A stretch of 64,000 nt of DNA. Source: Magnolia sinica (lineage: Eukaryota; Streptophyta; Magnoliopsida; Magnoliales; Magnoliaceae). A program made the position numbers and the translations under genes. Below are positions 12,063 to 23,088 of the stretch, in pieces. Where the stretch lies: the NCBI RefSeq assembly GCF_029962835.1, contig NC_080574.1:40726501-40790500 (forward strand), written 5' to 3'. The notes beneath the pieces were generated by a model that saw only the letters and a program-made list of their open reading frames with translations, had not been told where the DNA came from and ran no database searches. Every line of letters begins with the position of its first letter. The first letter of the stretch is position 1.

Positions 12063-12158
12063 GTAATCGCTAATCCGTTCCCATACGCCTGCCCTTCACA
12101 TGGGTCTTGCGGAGCATCGATCACTCACTGGTATGAAAGGACGCATGATAGGCATTTA

Positions 12159-12369
12159 AGGGGCCTTTGGATCTTAATTTACTTAAGATAAGCTACTTAT
12201 GCCTTGAGTAGCTTATCTTGATTTCTAATAAATTAAGGTGTTCAAGTAACTTTAAATAATAAAAAAACTACTTAGAATTGATAATAAACCAAACTCACTT
12301 ATCTGAAATAAGTTACTTATTTATTGTTGTAAGTAGAAGTAACTTATTTGGTGGTATCCAAACAGGCAC
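12159..12369. mobile_element. Tourist-like (PIF/Harbinger) MITE
   Basis: Begins AGGGGCCTTTGGATC and ends GGTATCCAAACAGGCAC, flanked by TTA on both sides (12156-12158 and 12370-12372), as expected for PIF/Harbinger MITEs. The body is AT-rich with inverted AAGTTACTT and AAGTAACTT words. No ORF. Confidence 0.7.
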
Positions 12370-12372
12370 TTA

Positions 12373-12490
12373 GGGGGCGTTTGGATCATAAGTTACTTTA
12401 GATAAGTTACTTATGCGATGAGTAGCTTATCTTGGTTTCTACTTAATCAATTGATAAATATGCTTGGTAAACAACATACTTATCATTCTC
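12373..12490. mobile_element. Truncated second copy of the same MITE
   Basis: Starts GGGGGCGTTTGGATCATAAG right after the TTA of the previous copy and follows its left half (GATGAGTAGCTTATCTTGGT), then stops near the middle. Two copies side by side suggest insertion into or beside one another. Confidence 0.6.
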
Positions 12491-12494
12491 ACAT

Positions 12495-12777
12495 CCATCG
12501 TCCGTCATGTGGTGCCAACCTTTGATGTGGATCGTTTATTATATGGGCCCCACCTTTGATGTGAATTGTCTATCTTATAGGGCCCACCTTGGTTTGGGCC
12601 ATTCATCATTAGGGTCGACCTTTAATGTGCACAGTTCATTAAGTAAGGCCCACCTTTGATGTTAGTCATCCATCATGTAGGGCCCACAATCAATGTTATT
12701 GTCATTATGTGGGGCCCATCTTCAATATCCACTACCCATCATGTGGAGCCCACCTTTGATGTGGATCATCCATCATG
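12495..12777. repeat. Tandem array of GGGCCCACCTTTGATGTGGA units, left part
   Basis: Seven or so imperfect units of about 35-40 bp built of CATCATGTGGGGCCCACC and TTTGATGTGGATC. The array stops at TCATG (12773-12777) and resumes at TCATG after 30060, so it was one array split by E1. Confidence 0.75.
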
Positions 12778-13234
12778 TGTCATGCCCCAAACTCAGAAAC
12801 TAGGCTCACAAAATTTTCGATCGCCGAATCCGGCATCGACAGCTTCCGTAGTACCCCATTCTTGACTCCCGATACCCATATACCGGGTTCCAATCCTGGG
12901 ATCCTATAAGGAGGATTTTCAACATGAATTTGTTTCATAATAAGCATAACCATAAGTATAACCCACGAACAATAACAAGAACACTACCACAGAATCCACT
13001 ATGATCAAAACTTGAGTACAATGCGTATAAAGGGAAATATAATGGTAATAATAACAAAACTCCCAAAGTTCTGTGACATGCTCCTACTCCTTCTCAGCTA
13101 CGGCCTAGCGTCACCTACACGTAACGGTCGTGCATAAGATTATAGAAAGCTTAGGGGATGGTGAAAGTATGTGCGCATGGTAGAAATGCAAGTATGCAAT
13201 ATCAGAGTAATGTGGAAATGCTGGTAAGTCCATG

Positions 13235-13316
13235 AATGCCATTAGCCATACCAAGGCTATGCGATGCAAGGCATGAATACTATCGGCCATACCAAGGCCA
13301 TGCGATGTAGGGCTTA
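13235..13316. repeat. 41 bp unit repeated twice in E1
   Basis: Two units of ATGAAT...GCCATACCAAGG and CATGCGATG.. lie in direct order, differing at a few positions. Part of the E1 sequence, probably noncoding. Confidence 0.65.
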
Positions 13317-13412
13317 CAGGGCCAATTTCATATGTGAGGTACAACTCAAGCATATCGAATCTCATCTGAATCTTCATATCAATACAATTTATCTCTAGGA
13401 TATATATATATA

Positions 13413-13458
<46 letters not shown>

Positions 13459-14408
13459 TATATATATATATATATATATATCACCGGGGTCTAGTACACT
13501 ATACATCATATTGCTGCCCACTGGACGTGTAACCATGCAAGTGGAAGAGACCTCACTATCCGCCTGCCAATATTGGCCCGACTCAATGATAGCGGACCCA
13601 TTTACGAGCAGGTCAGACTCAGCCTAGCATTGCCCCTACCCTCGGGCGGATAAGGTCACACCCCATTCCAATCGACCATGCACAGTAGGAGACGCGACAT
13701 ACTGGTATACGGCCATTGTGCGCTCATGTATCTACTCGGTCTCGATGTTGGAGTTATCCTCTGGTACCATCGGGTTAAGAGATTTTCACCTAAGGACATC
13801 TATGGCGCCCCGATGCTAGTAACAGTATTTTCGGTGTCCAATCCTGTTATCCACGATGTGCTTGTGGAGACTATGACCTTGATGTCGGTAGGGCGTATAG
13901 AAATCATGTCACATAAATGCAAGATGCATGAATCATACTATCCAGTCATGCAGCAATCCTACGCGTACCGCACGCTCATGTGGGCAACTCCTATCAGAGA
14001 GTCCCATAATAATCGCCCAATGGCTTGTGCTATGATCAATCACTCCTCATATCAAGCATACATATGATGCACTTGGGCATGGATCGTGAAAATATACTAA
14101 GCATGTTATATGATGATGATGTACTCTCCTCATATCAAGGATGGGCCTAGATGGCCTACTCATAACAAGAATGGGCCTAATGATCATGGGGGCCCAACAG
14201 TTTGGGTTAGCCCACTAAAGGGAGGTGAGAATGGGCCTAACAATGGGCCCTAGGAAGAGTTACAATGTGGACATTTAACCATCATTGCTCTTACAATGTG
14301 GACATCAAACCATCATTACTCTAAAGATAATGGGCTTAACAACGGGCCCTAGTGTAACGCCCCGACTTTTCAGGACCCGAGTGTTAACCTTAAAGGATAG
14401 TCAAATTC

Positions 14409-14442
<34 letters not shown>

Positions 14443-16689
14443 TCTTTATCAGAGTAAGCAGATGAGCGTAAAATGGACAAGTAAGTATAAAGAAAAATTT
14501 CATTTACATTTAGGATGTACAAGAAGTCGCCCATAATGACTTATACAAACCAATGTCTCAGAATTTAAACGAGTACAAGATTAACATGATTCAATACATG
14601 GAGAATAATAGAAAGCATATAAATATAAGCCGCAAGATCACGCAGCTCCTCCAGGCAAATACAGTCATGCATCCCTGGCGATCGTACCCTGCTCATTAAG
14701 TCTGAACATGCAATCACTTAAGCCACCTGTACTACCTGTACGGTTGTATATTTGATGGATGAGTGACCAACTCAGTGTGAACTACCCTCAACATTACACA
14801 CCGCCGCATTAGGTAAGAAATAGTATAAAACATTCAGACAACCAAAATAGAGTAAATGCAGTCTTATTAGATGCATGGATACATGCATGCAATCATCGAC
14901 CCGGGTAAAACATCCAAAAGGTCTGTGCCCCGAAAAAAACATCCAGATGGGCATTGGGGTCGTCACCCAGGGATAAGACTGGTCATCAGCGCAACATTCA
15001 GCATAATCGCAGGGCATGATAATCCGTGTCATTATCACAATCGAATGACTAGTCATAAGTGCAACATTCAGCATAATCGCAGGGTAAAATGATCCAAGCT
15101 GTCGTAATATGCCATATATGCATGATTTGCTAGCCCATTATTAGTCCATTTGCAATCAGCCGATTTAAATAAGCTCACGGTCACTATGGGGAGCACATGG
15201 CCCAGCGTAGGCCGACCGCTCAGGCATAATGTCTCATTACCACCATCCCCGGCTCATGAGGCTACCATCTTAGGATGTTTAATGGAAACCCATCAACTAG
15301 TGGTCAATCATATTACAGTATATGAGGCTTACCATCGCATGGTTGTACAATATAAAATATTAGACCCATATAGGGAAAACATCAAAACAAAATCACGTAA
15401 GGCGAGTATCAAAATATGCCACATATGGCGAATATCAAAACCATACGATAAAGTCCATCCTTGAAAACCATTGGACACAATAACCCTGGATGTTAGGCCC
15501 ACATCAATGATCCATCTAGACCGCCACTCAATAACCACTAAGTTGAAGGTCCATTGCAATCACCGTCAATCGTGCTACATCCTAAGTATGGGTGTATATT
15601 TATAGGTGGGGGTTTTCCATTAATGTACTAGTTTAAAGTCTATAAGCAATCCACAAATAATCCACAAGCATGAACAAATATACAGGATGGACATTAAGCA
15701 CGTAATATAGCAATTCAATTTCAACAATTAACACATGTGCTTATAGAATGGAGATATTATTCATAAATTAAAATAAAACTATAACTTAAGCTAAGGAGAA
15801 GATGGAAAGCTCAAGGGGAAGAATCATCACCTTAGGAGTTATTGCTCTTAATGGCGTTATCTAGAATGTGTGCTTCTTAAGGTTGAGCTCCATCTGCTCC
15901 TCCTATGATCGGAGTGAAGTGGTTTATTTAGATTTGCTTCGAAAGGAAATTGCCTGCCTAGATAAGGACACAATCATGTCCTAAGAAATCGATTAAACCT
16001 TGGAAATCCTCAAGTGGTGGGGTAGTTTTGAGGAGACAGCTTACCATGTCCAAGAGATGGTGGATTCCACCACACTTGGCTAACGATCTAGCTTGCCACC
16101 TCCTAAAGGTTGCTGCCCATATGAACACAATCAGATTAACCTCTCCTAAACCTCATATCTTAACAATTTAACAACTTACAACCTACTAAATGGAGTAATT
16201 TAACCATAAGAGGAGGCTCATCTATACATGTAACCCAGTTGGGACTGAGAAAACAGGTGTTGCTGCTGGTGGTGTAACCAAACTCGAGTTGGACTGAGTT
16301 GGTGCTAATCAACAACAGCTTAGTCGAGTTGACTCGGCTGGACTGCCTGGATCCAACGCAAACTCTTCTTTCCTTCTCCTTCTTTATCTTTCTCTCTTCC
16401 ATTGGCATGACTAGCAAGGATTGGTAGGTCGAAACTCACCCAACAAGACTCAACACAAGCAGTAACTCCCTTCGTTTCCAGCCATGACTCGGCAGCAACC
16501 ACCAATTTGTTAAAATAGCCCGAGTACATGTTGGTGCTGCCAATGACGGAGTTTGAAGCTCCACCCAGAAACATGATGCTCTCTAAGAAGATCCGAAGAG
16601 CTTGGGGGACCTCAACTCGCCCATTTTGGACCTAGAGTCGGTCGAGTCAGCCATGAGTGACAGAGACTCTAACCCAAGCTCGGCTCTGC

Positions 16690-17130
16690 TCGGGCTGCTG
16701 TGCAGCCGCTGACGTTCTCCCCTTCTCTGATTCTTTCTTCTTCCTTTTTTTATCTGTATTATTCTCTCCTATTCTCTCTCCCTACAGTGTTGCCCCTGGC
16801 CCGCACTGACCCAACACACTCCGTTTCCAAACGGTTGTCTTGGTCCAGTGCAGCTCCACGCCTGGCAACAGTCACACTCCCCTACCGTTCTCTCTCTTTC
16901 CTCCCACTCTCTCTGTATCTTCTCACACCTCTCACTCTCTTTCCTCATCTTTCCTTTCCTTCTCTCTTCCTCTTACAATGGCTACAACAACCAGCATTGA
17001 GCCAACTTGACCCGAGTCAGATGGGTCGTCTTCGTGCAGTGCGGCACCGAGCTCGCCTTCCTACACCCACTCTCTCTTTCTTACTCTCTTCCTACCTCTC
17101 TCTCTCTTTCTCTATTCCCTGGAATTTCTG
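16690..17130 (+). repeat. CT-rich low-complexity tract in E2
   Basis: Dominated by CTCTCTC, TTCTTCC and CCTTTCC words. The long open frame across it (to 17335) encodes a Ser/Leu/Pro-rich string expected from CT-rich DNA and is not treated as a gene. Confidence 0.6.
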
Positions 17131-18520
17131 GTGCAGATCCCGAGGAAAACGCCTAGCCTTTATAGCCACGGAGTCTGCTCGAACCCTACATCCAACGGTC
17201 AAGATAACCTACCGAGCACACACCTCCACTTCCTTTCCTCAATTGCAGGGGAAAATCCGATTCGAGGGATGGATTTTACACACCGAGGTCCACTGGAAAA
17301 ACAACTCAGATCTTAAAGTGGGGCCCACTCCATGATGGTGGGTCGATCAGTTTAACGGGGAAGATGACGTCGCCTCTAATGGCGTTTTCGTATTGGTTGG
17401 TTAAAATGGCCATGCAATCCATCTGGATGGATTAGATGGGGCATGGTATTAGTGTGGGACCCACTTTCTCTCTTGCAACTCGTCTGAGTGCAATATCCCG
17501 CGAGATATTTCGCCTCCAAAGCTTTTCTCACGAGATGGGTGGCTCTGCTGAGAGAAACGTTGCAAACCTACAGCGGACGATGGAGAGCACACCACGTGGC
17601 CTGGTGGAGGCTTCGGATCATGCCAGTGTACCCTTCCCGAAGTGGGAATGTTTTCCCCACGTGGTTTTGTCTCGCAGGAGGTTGCCTGCCTGCTTTTGAC
17701 AACGAGAGAGCACGCCCTCCAACGGCTGAGCGGATGGACGGGATTACATGCCCAAAACGATCCCGGACTGCCCACGTGGTCATAGAAGGGTCCACCATCC
17801 TGGATCTTAACCACATGAAGGATTCCAAATGGCTCTGTCCGATCTCCTTCGTATTTATACATGGGCCCAAAATCTTATGGGTTTTTGGTCCTCCGGGCCC
17901 CATGAACATGATGAACGGTTCGGATCTTTCATATGGTGGCCAGGGTGGGCCACTTTGGAGGTTGACGTTCAAACACATTTGAAAATTCACACGGCGGGAA
18001 GGAGATCCGTAACTTGCGGTTTCGACTCGGTCAGAGGTCATTTGACCACTTTGGCTGGTCCAGTTCACTTCAGGTGCAAGTCCTCGTAATGCACTCTCAC
18101 CCTTCTGTGGGGTCCATGGTGATGTCCGTGAGAAATCCACTCCGTCCACACTATTTGGAACCCTAGCTTGGGGTCCTGGGGTCATCGATCAGGCAGATAT
18201 AAAGCCTAGGTGGGGCCCACGACTTGATTTGGGTCATCTCAGTGGGTTTTCGTCAATCCGACGGTCGGATCACCCCGAAATCTAACGTCAACGGCTAAGA
18301 GGGTCTAATGGCTATTTGTATGATTTACTAACTAGACATTAACATTAATACTAATGTTATTATTATTACTTTAGTATAAACTATATACATCATTATTTAT
18401 TACCCTTTATTACTATACTTATTATTGTTTGTTATTATTATTATATTACTATCATTATTTCCTAAGGTGTTTATCATGGTTGGCATTTTGATTAATGTCC
18501 TTTAGTTACTGTAGGGCTTA

Positions 18521-18660
18521 CACTACAAGAAATATCATCATCTGCGGCGGATTCTTACTGGCGGCCCCAACGAAACGCCCGTGTAGATACAAAATATGCG
18601 GCGTTTTTACGTGGCCGCCCGTGTACGGATAAGCCACCGCCGCTGGAATTAAAACAGAAA
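18521..18660. repeat. Left CACTA subterminal repeat region
   Basis: After the CACTA terminus come GCGGCGG, GGCGGCC, TGCGGCG, TGGCCGCC and CCGCCGC in both orientations. In En/Spm relatives such motifs bind TnpA. A TC-rich stretch with a repeated CCAAATCGCGCGCGCC word (18700-18780) and a (CT)n run (about 18950-18990) follow and may be an old promoter and leader. Confidence 0.7.
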
Positions 18661-18953
18661 AAAAAAGAGGGTCTTTTTGCCTCCCAAATTTCACCCCCAA
18701 ATCGCGCGCGCCTTCTTCTCTCCAAAACCTGTTTTCCCTCCTCTCCCAAATCGTCGCATCTCCAAATCGCGCGCGCCAATGTTTCTCTCCCAAAAACCCT
18801 TCTTCCCTCTTCTCTCCCAAATCGCCCCATCCCCAAATCCCTCACCCCATCCCCAAATCCCGAAAGTCTCTCTCTCTCCAACGTCCCTCCACTCCGGCCT
18901 CTCTTGAAAGAAGAGATAATTGAAGGTACTCTCTCTCGATCTCTCTCCCTTCA

Positions 18954-18987
<34 letters not shown>

Positions 18988-19689
18988 TCACTTCCCCTTT
19001 CGATTATCAAGCAGCGGCAGCCATATCCGCGGTTGTCCATGGCCGCTGACATCTGCTGGTTAGTTGTTTGAAGAAATGCTTCAACTAATAACATGCACCA
19101 CTGTTGTACATTTAATCTCCCTGTTTCTTTCATACTTTTTTGGCCCATCCATGAGTGGACTAACCTGATATATGGGAGGGGAACAATCAACATAGATCCA
19201 CCTCATTAGGAAGGGCTTTTGCAAACTCATCATCTCTTTCCTTGAGGTGGGAATTGAGTGGTTGTGAGAAGTTGGCATATTGGAAAGAGAGTGATAGTTT
19301 GGAAAGGTCTGAGTCCTCTTGGGAGTGGTTTTTGGTTTTGCAAAATGCAACAGGACTGGTAACAACAAATTAATCCTTTTGATGTCCATCTTTAATCATT
19401 TAATTTTTGATATGATTTTTCTTTGTTTTAATGAATGCAGTAGTTGGCTTCATTTGTAGTATTGTTACAAAGGTTTAGCCTCACGAGGATATTTATTGTG
19501 TTTAGGAACCTATAATGATGTTGTTGCCCTGTTCTCAAATTGTTTCACCTGGACCTGTGTAAAGCATTTCTCTAACCTGTAAAATGAGGTCCTTGACATC
19601 TGATTTTATAATCCCCTTCAGTTTGCAGTATCCACTCTTTAGTTTGCCTTTACCTAGAAAACATGCCTATATGATCGCTGCAAGGAGCT

Positions 19690-20040
19690 TATTTTAAGGC
19701 ATGAGCCTAAAAATGAAGCAGATACAAACCTGAAGTGGGCCACACCACAGGAAACAGTGGGGATTGAATGCATCCAAAACTCTAATGGGCCACAAAACAG
19801 TGGGGATGGAAAAACTCATCATTGACACTTCCTTGGGCCCACCATGATATTTATATGACATCCAAACAGTTCATACAGTTTCAATTATACCCGTAGGGAT
19901 GAACAGAAAACACAAATATTAGACTGATACAAAACTTTAGTGACCCTAGGGAAGGTTTCAATGATAAGCGTTCAATCATCACGTTTTCTTGTGGCATGGC
20001 CCACTTCAGTCTAGGGTCTGTCACATTTTTGGGTGAGCTG
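19690..20040. mobile_element. Foldback fragment FB-d inside the CACTA
   Basis: Family core words are clear: GGCATGAGCCTAAAAATGAA, CACCACAGGAAACAGTGGGG, CTTGGGCCCACCATGATATT, CAAACAGTTCATACAG, GATACAAAACTTTAG and GTGGCATGGCCCACTTCAG. The outer arms are missing. It must have entered the CACTA or come with captured DNA. Confidence 0.65.
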
Positions 20041-20840
20041 GCCAAAGTCTTGGCCCACTAAGATGGCTTCTATAAAGGAACGGATGATACAACTTCAAGA
20101 TGCACAAAAAGGAGCAGAGGTCACCAAGCTACATACACATTTCTTTTTTCTTTTTCTTTTCCTGGTAAGCCCAATTGAAGGAAATAAGAAGGAAAGAAAA
20201 AGAGTAGAAAACTAGACCCTAACACTATTGACCAACTTTTGCTTCAAAGTGCTTGTTAGCATTCCCTTTCTATGAAATTTTGCTTAATGTCAATCTCATC
20301 AAAGTAACAAGATTTCTATGCAGGCACATAGAAATCTTGTTACAACATTCCTATACATGCAATAAATTCCTGTCTGACAGAGCTCATAGTTGTGGCAGAA
20401 TGCAATAAATTCTAGGTTAGTTTGAACATTATTGCTGGCCATTAAAATGGGCCTGTCATTTTTTATTTTCCCATTTATCAGTTGGTAAGTTGGCACAGAA
20501 AATGCTTCATTTAATTGTTCATTTGTCGTTGGTTTGATATTTGTGCAGTTGATGATAGCAGATATGAATTGATGGTAGCAGATATTTGTGCAGTTGATGA
20601 TATCATATGATGAATTGATGGTTGTTTAGTACATTATAGCTGGTTCTGCGACCTGATAGTCATGTCATTTTAGAGCTTCAAATCTAGTACAAATGCCATA
20701 GTTGTTGTTGTTGTCTTTCTTGGCAAGCATAAAATTCCATCCAGTCATTTCTCAGTTTTTCCTCAGTGCTGTTTGATATGAATGTTCCTGCTGTTTGTAG
20801 AAGAACTGCAGGCATGGCAGCTGAGACCCTTCTCATCACA

Positions 20841-21629
20841 TTATTGCTGAAGTGTGCAACATTTGCAGGAAGACAAATAAATCTTCTTAAAAAAAGGTGA
20901 AAGAGCGTGCTTCTTTCTCCCAAAGCAATTTATAACCTCTTGACAAGAGTGCAGGATCTCATCCATGCTCTGCTCGAGTACTTTCAAGCGCATCTTATCA
21001 AGGTGAATGTGGCCAACAAGGCTTGTATCCGCTTCTGAACTTTCAGGTATTTGTCGATGCCTTCGGTATTCAATGGAGAAGTCAAAAGCAACATCTTTTA
21101 AAGTGACTTTTTTCAAACGATTCTGAACTAAATATGTTGCATTCTCCTTGCAATGCATTTTCCCATAGAAGCACTCATTCAAATATAGAATAACTTTCCG
21201 ATCAATAATATCATTCTTGAAGTTAACTTTGCACAAAAGTATTTCCTTCATCGATTCCCATGAAGAGTTATTGCTCTGAGAAGAATCAAGAACTGCTTTA
21301 TATGCAGGATTTGATACTGCAGTAGCAGCTAATACACCAACCGGTTCACCAGCAAGAGATCTGCCAGGACTATTTTTGTCCACCTGTCCATACTCAAATT
21401 GAATTATAGAATTGCTGCAGAGGTTTCTCACTGTCCCATCATAACAGATAACGACATCTCTAAGTGTGGCCATTAGATTTTTAAACAAAGTTCCTGGTTC
21501 AGTAAGTCCTCTGGAAGAACGGATCAACACTTCCCTGGATGATATGGAATGGACCAACTCTTCATAGGGGGTCAGACCTTGAAAAAAGGAGCTCTTAACT
21601 AAATGCCTTAGAAGGAGAGTCAACACCAT
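20841..21629 (-). pseudogene. NRPE1: Captured fragment of NRPE1, largest subunit of RNA polymerase V
   Basis: A 262-codon open frame without introns or stops that reads as the C-terminal catalytic part of a largest polymerase subunit. From about residue 14 it shows SSFFQGLTPYEELVHS, then TEPGTLFKNLM..LRDVV..YDGTVRN (Rpb1 domain 5), then GEPVGVLAATAVSNPAYKAV (trigger-loop region), then KVNFKND..DRKVILYLNEC and LVGHIHLDKM. This wording fits plant NRPE1 (Pol V) rather than NRPB1 from what I recall; NRPD1 (Pol IV) is the alternative. Pol V makes scaffold transcripts for RNA-directed DNA methylation. The metal-binding part, the rest of the subunit and the WG/GW tail are absent. Downstream of the TAA near 20841 similarity fades after a frameshift. 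It lies antisense to the PPR fragment inside the CACTA. Function as a protein is unlikely. Confidence 0.82.
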
Positions 21630-22851
21630 TAACAGAATACTTATTTTGGAAGTAGAAACTCGTATCCTTAACCAAACGCACCAGCTTTCATATTGGATTC
21701 TTCTTCTTCTTCTTCTTCTTCAAAAAAAAAAAAAACTCCAACTGCAGTTGCATTTCTTTTAGGCAATCTTGAAAATAATGTAGTTGCCATTTAGAGTCCA
21801 GACCCTCAATATCAAACAACCAAAACAATTACACAAGAAGAAAATGTTTGGATTATTCTTTTTGTGCACCTAATAGCAAATTTTTCTCAGTCAGTGTTAG
21901 CTTGAAAACATTTCCATTATTGGAGTTTACATCCAAAAAGCATCCCTAGTAAATAATAATGTGGGCATCCATTTGTTTTTGCTGTGGTTTTATTCATGAA
22001 CATGTATTGGAGAAAGCTGCACTTTCAGATGAGTATTTTCTGAAGAGGAAGCTTTTTATCTAAACTTGATTTTCTACTATGGCTTAATCTATCGGTATAT
22101 TTAGGAAATTTTTTCTTTACTCTCCTACTTTTGTGGGTATTGCCACTGGTTTGTCTTAACGAGAGCAATGGGATTCCCTACAAAGTTCTTCCCTGTTTTG
22201 TTTGCAATCCCTCGCATGGCTAGCTACCTATCATGCTGGATCTGCAGTGTAGAGCATATGAGGAATTAAATGCACCTTTTTGTTGTAGCACCATGCATCT
22301 AAGCCTGAGCTAGGGTTGAACCTGATATGAGGAATTAAATTCAGCTTGTATTTCTAGCACACAAACACCCCCTCAGTATTTCTACTCATTTTAAAAATTT
22401 AACTCTTTACTTCTCTATTGTGCACCTCATTGATCAATTGTACGATTTCACAATGCATGTATTGTGGGGAGTTCTAGCATACTTCTTATTGATTGCATGA
22501 CATTACGGTTTGATATCAAGGATAACCGAAGTGAGCTGATATGAGTGCCGAATACCCAGCATATGCTAAAAAGCTCCCTGAAATATACTGTAACTGTTGG
22601 CCTGGCTTCTTTCAATACAAGATTTATTGTTTAAGTACCTAGAATTCTCTCACCTATTATTTTCTAAGAAAGATTCAGTGATGTTTCAGCAATAGGTACA
22701 CCTGACATGGCATCCATTATTTTTTTTTAATTATTTTATCTGCCTCACATTTGGGTTCTGTCCTATTTTTGAACTTCTAATGGATGGAGTGGATATCCTA
22801 GGGACATCAAGGTAGTTCTCTTCTATTTGTTTTCTTTTCTGATTTCTTTCC

Positions 22852-23088
22852 TTGAAAGTTTTTTCTTTGTCCAACTTCATACATAGTTTCATCTACAGAC
22901 GGTTGGATTCACTTCTTTCAAAGACGAGAAACTTCTTTGAAAGTGGGGATTATGTTCTTCTACCAAACATGTATGCAAGTGCTGGCCAATGGAACAAAGT
23001 GACAAGAGTGAGAGAGGCAATGAGAAACAGAGGAGTTCAGAAACCAGAGCCAGGTAACAGCCTCATCGAGCTACATCCAACAATTTAG
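22852..23088 (+). pseudogene. Captured fragment of a PPR protein (E motif)
   Basis: From about residue 30 the frame reads ESGDYVLLPNMYASAGQWNK, then VTRVREAMRNRGVQ, then PGNSLIEL, the E domain that ends many PLS-class pentatricopeptide repeat proteins of organelle RNA editing. No PPR repeats precede it; the first 28 residues are not recognised. Stop at 23086-23088. It is the second host-gene piece in this CACTA. A split PGC (here PEPGN) and the lack of repeats argue against function. Confidence 0.75.

Noticed and set aside
13398..13482. (TA)n as an origin or regulatory region
   Set aside because: A simple microsatellite inside E1; nothing else supports a role.
16700..17335. 211-codon open frame
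   Set aside because: Lies in CT-rich low-complexity LTR-like sequence and gives a Ser/Leu/Pro-rich string; no domain.
17449..18185. Several overlapping frames of 86-205 codons on both strands
   Set aside because: They overlap each other and lie in GC-rich E2 sequence; no recognisable protein family or start context.
21700..21735. TTC and A runs next to the NRPE1 fragment as a sign of mRNA-based capture
   Set aside because: The A run is on the plus strand at the 5' side of a minus-strand fragment, so it cannot be its poly(A) tail.
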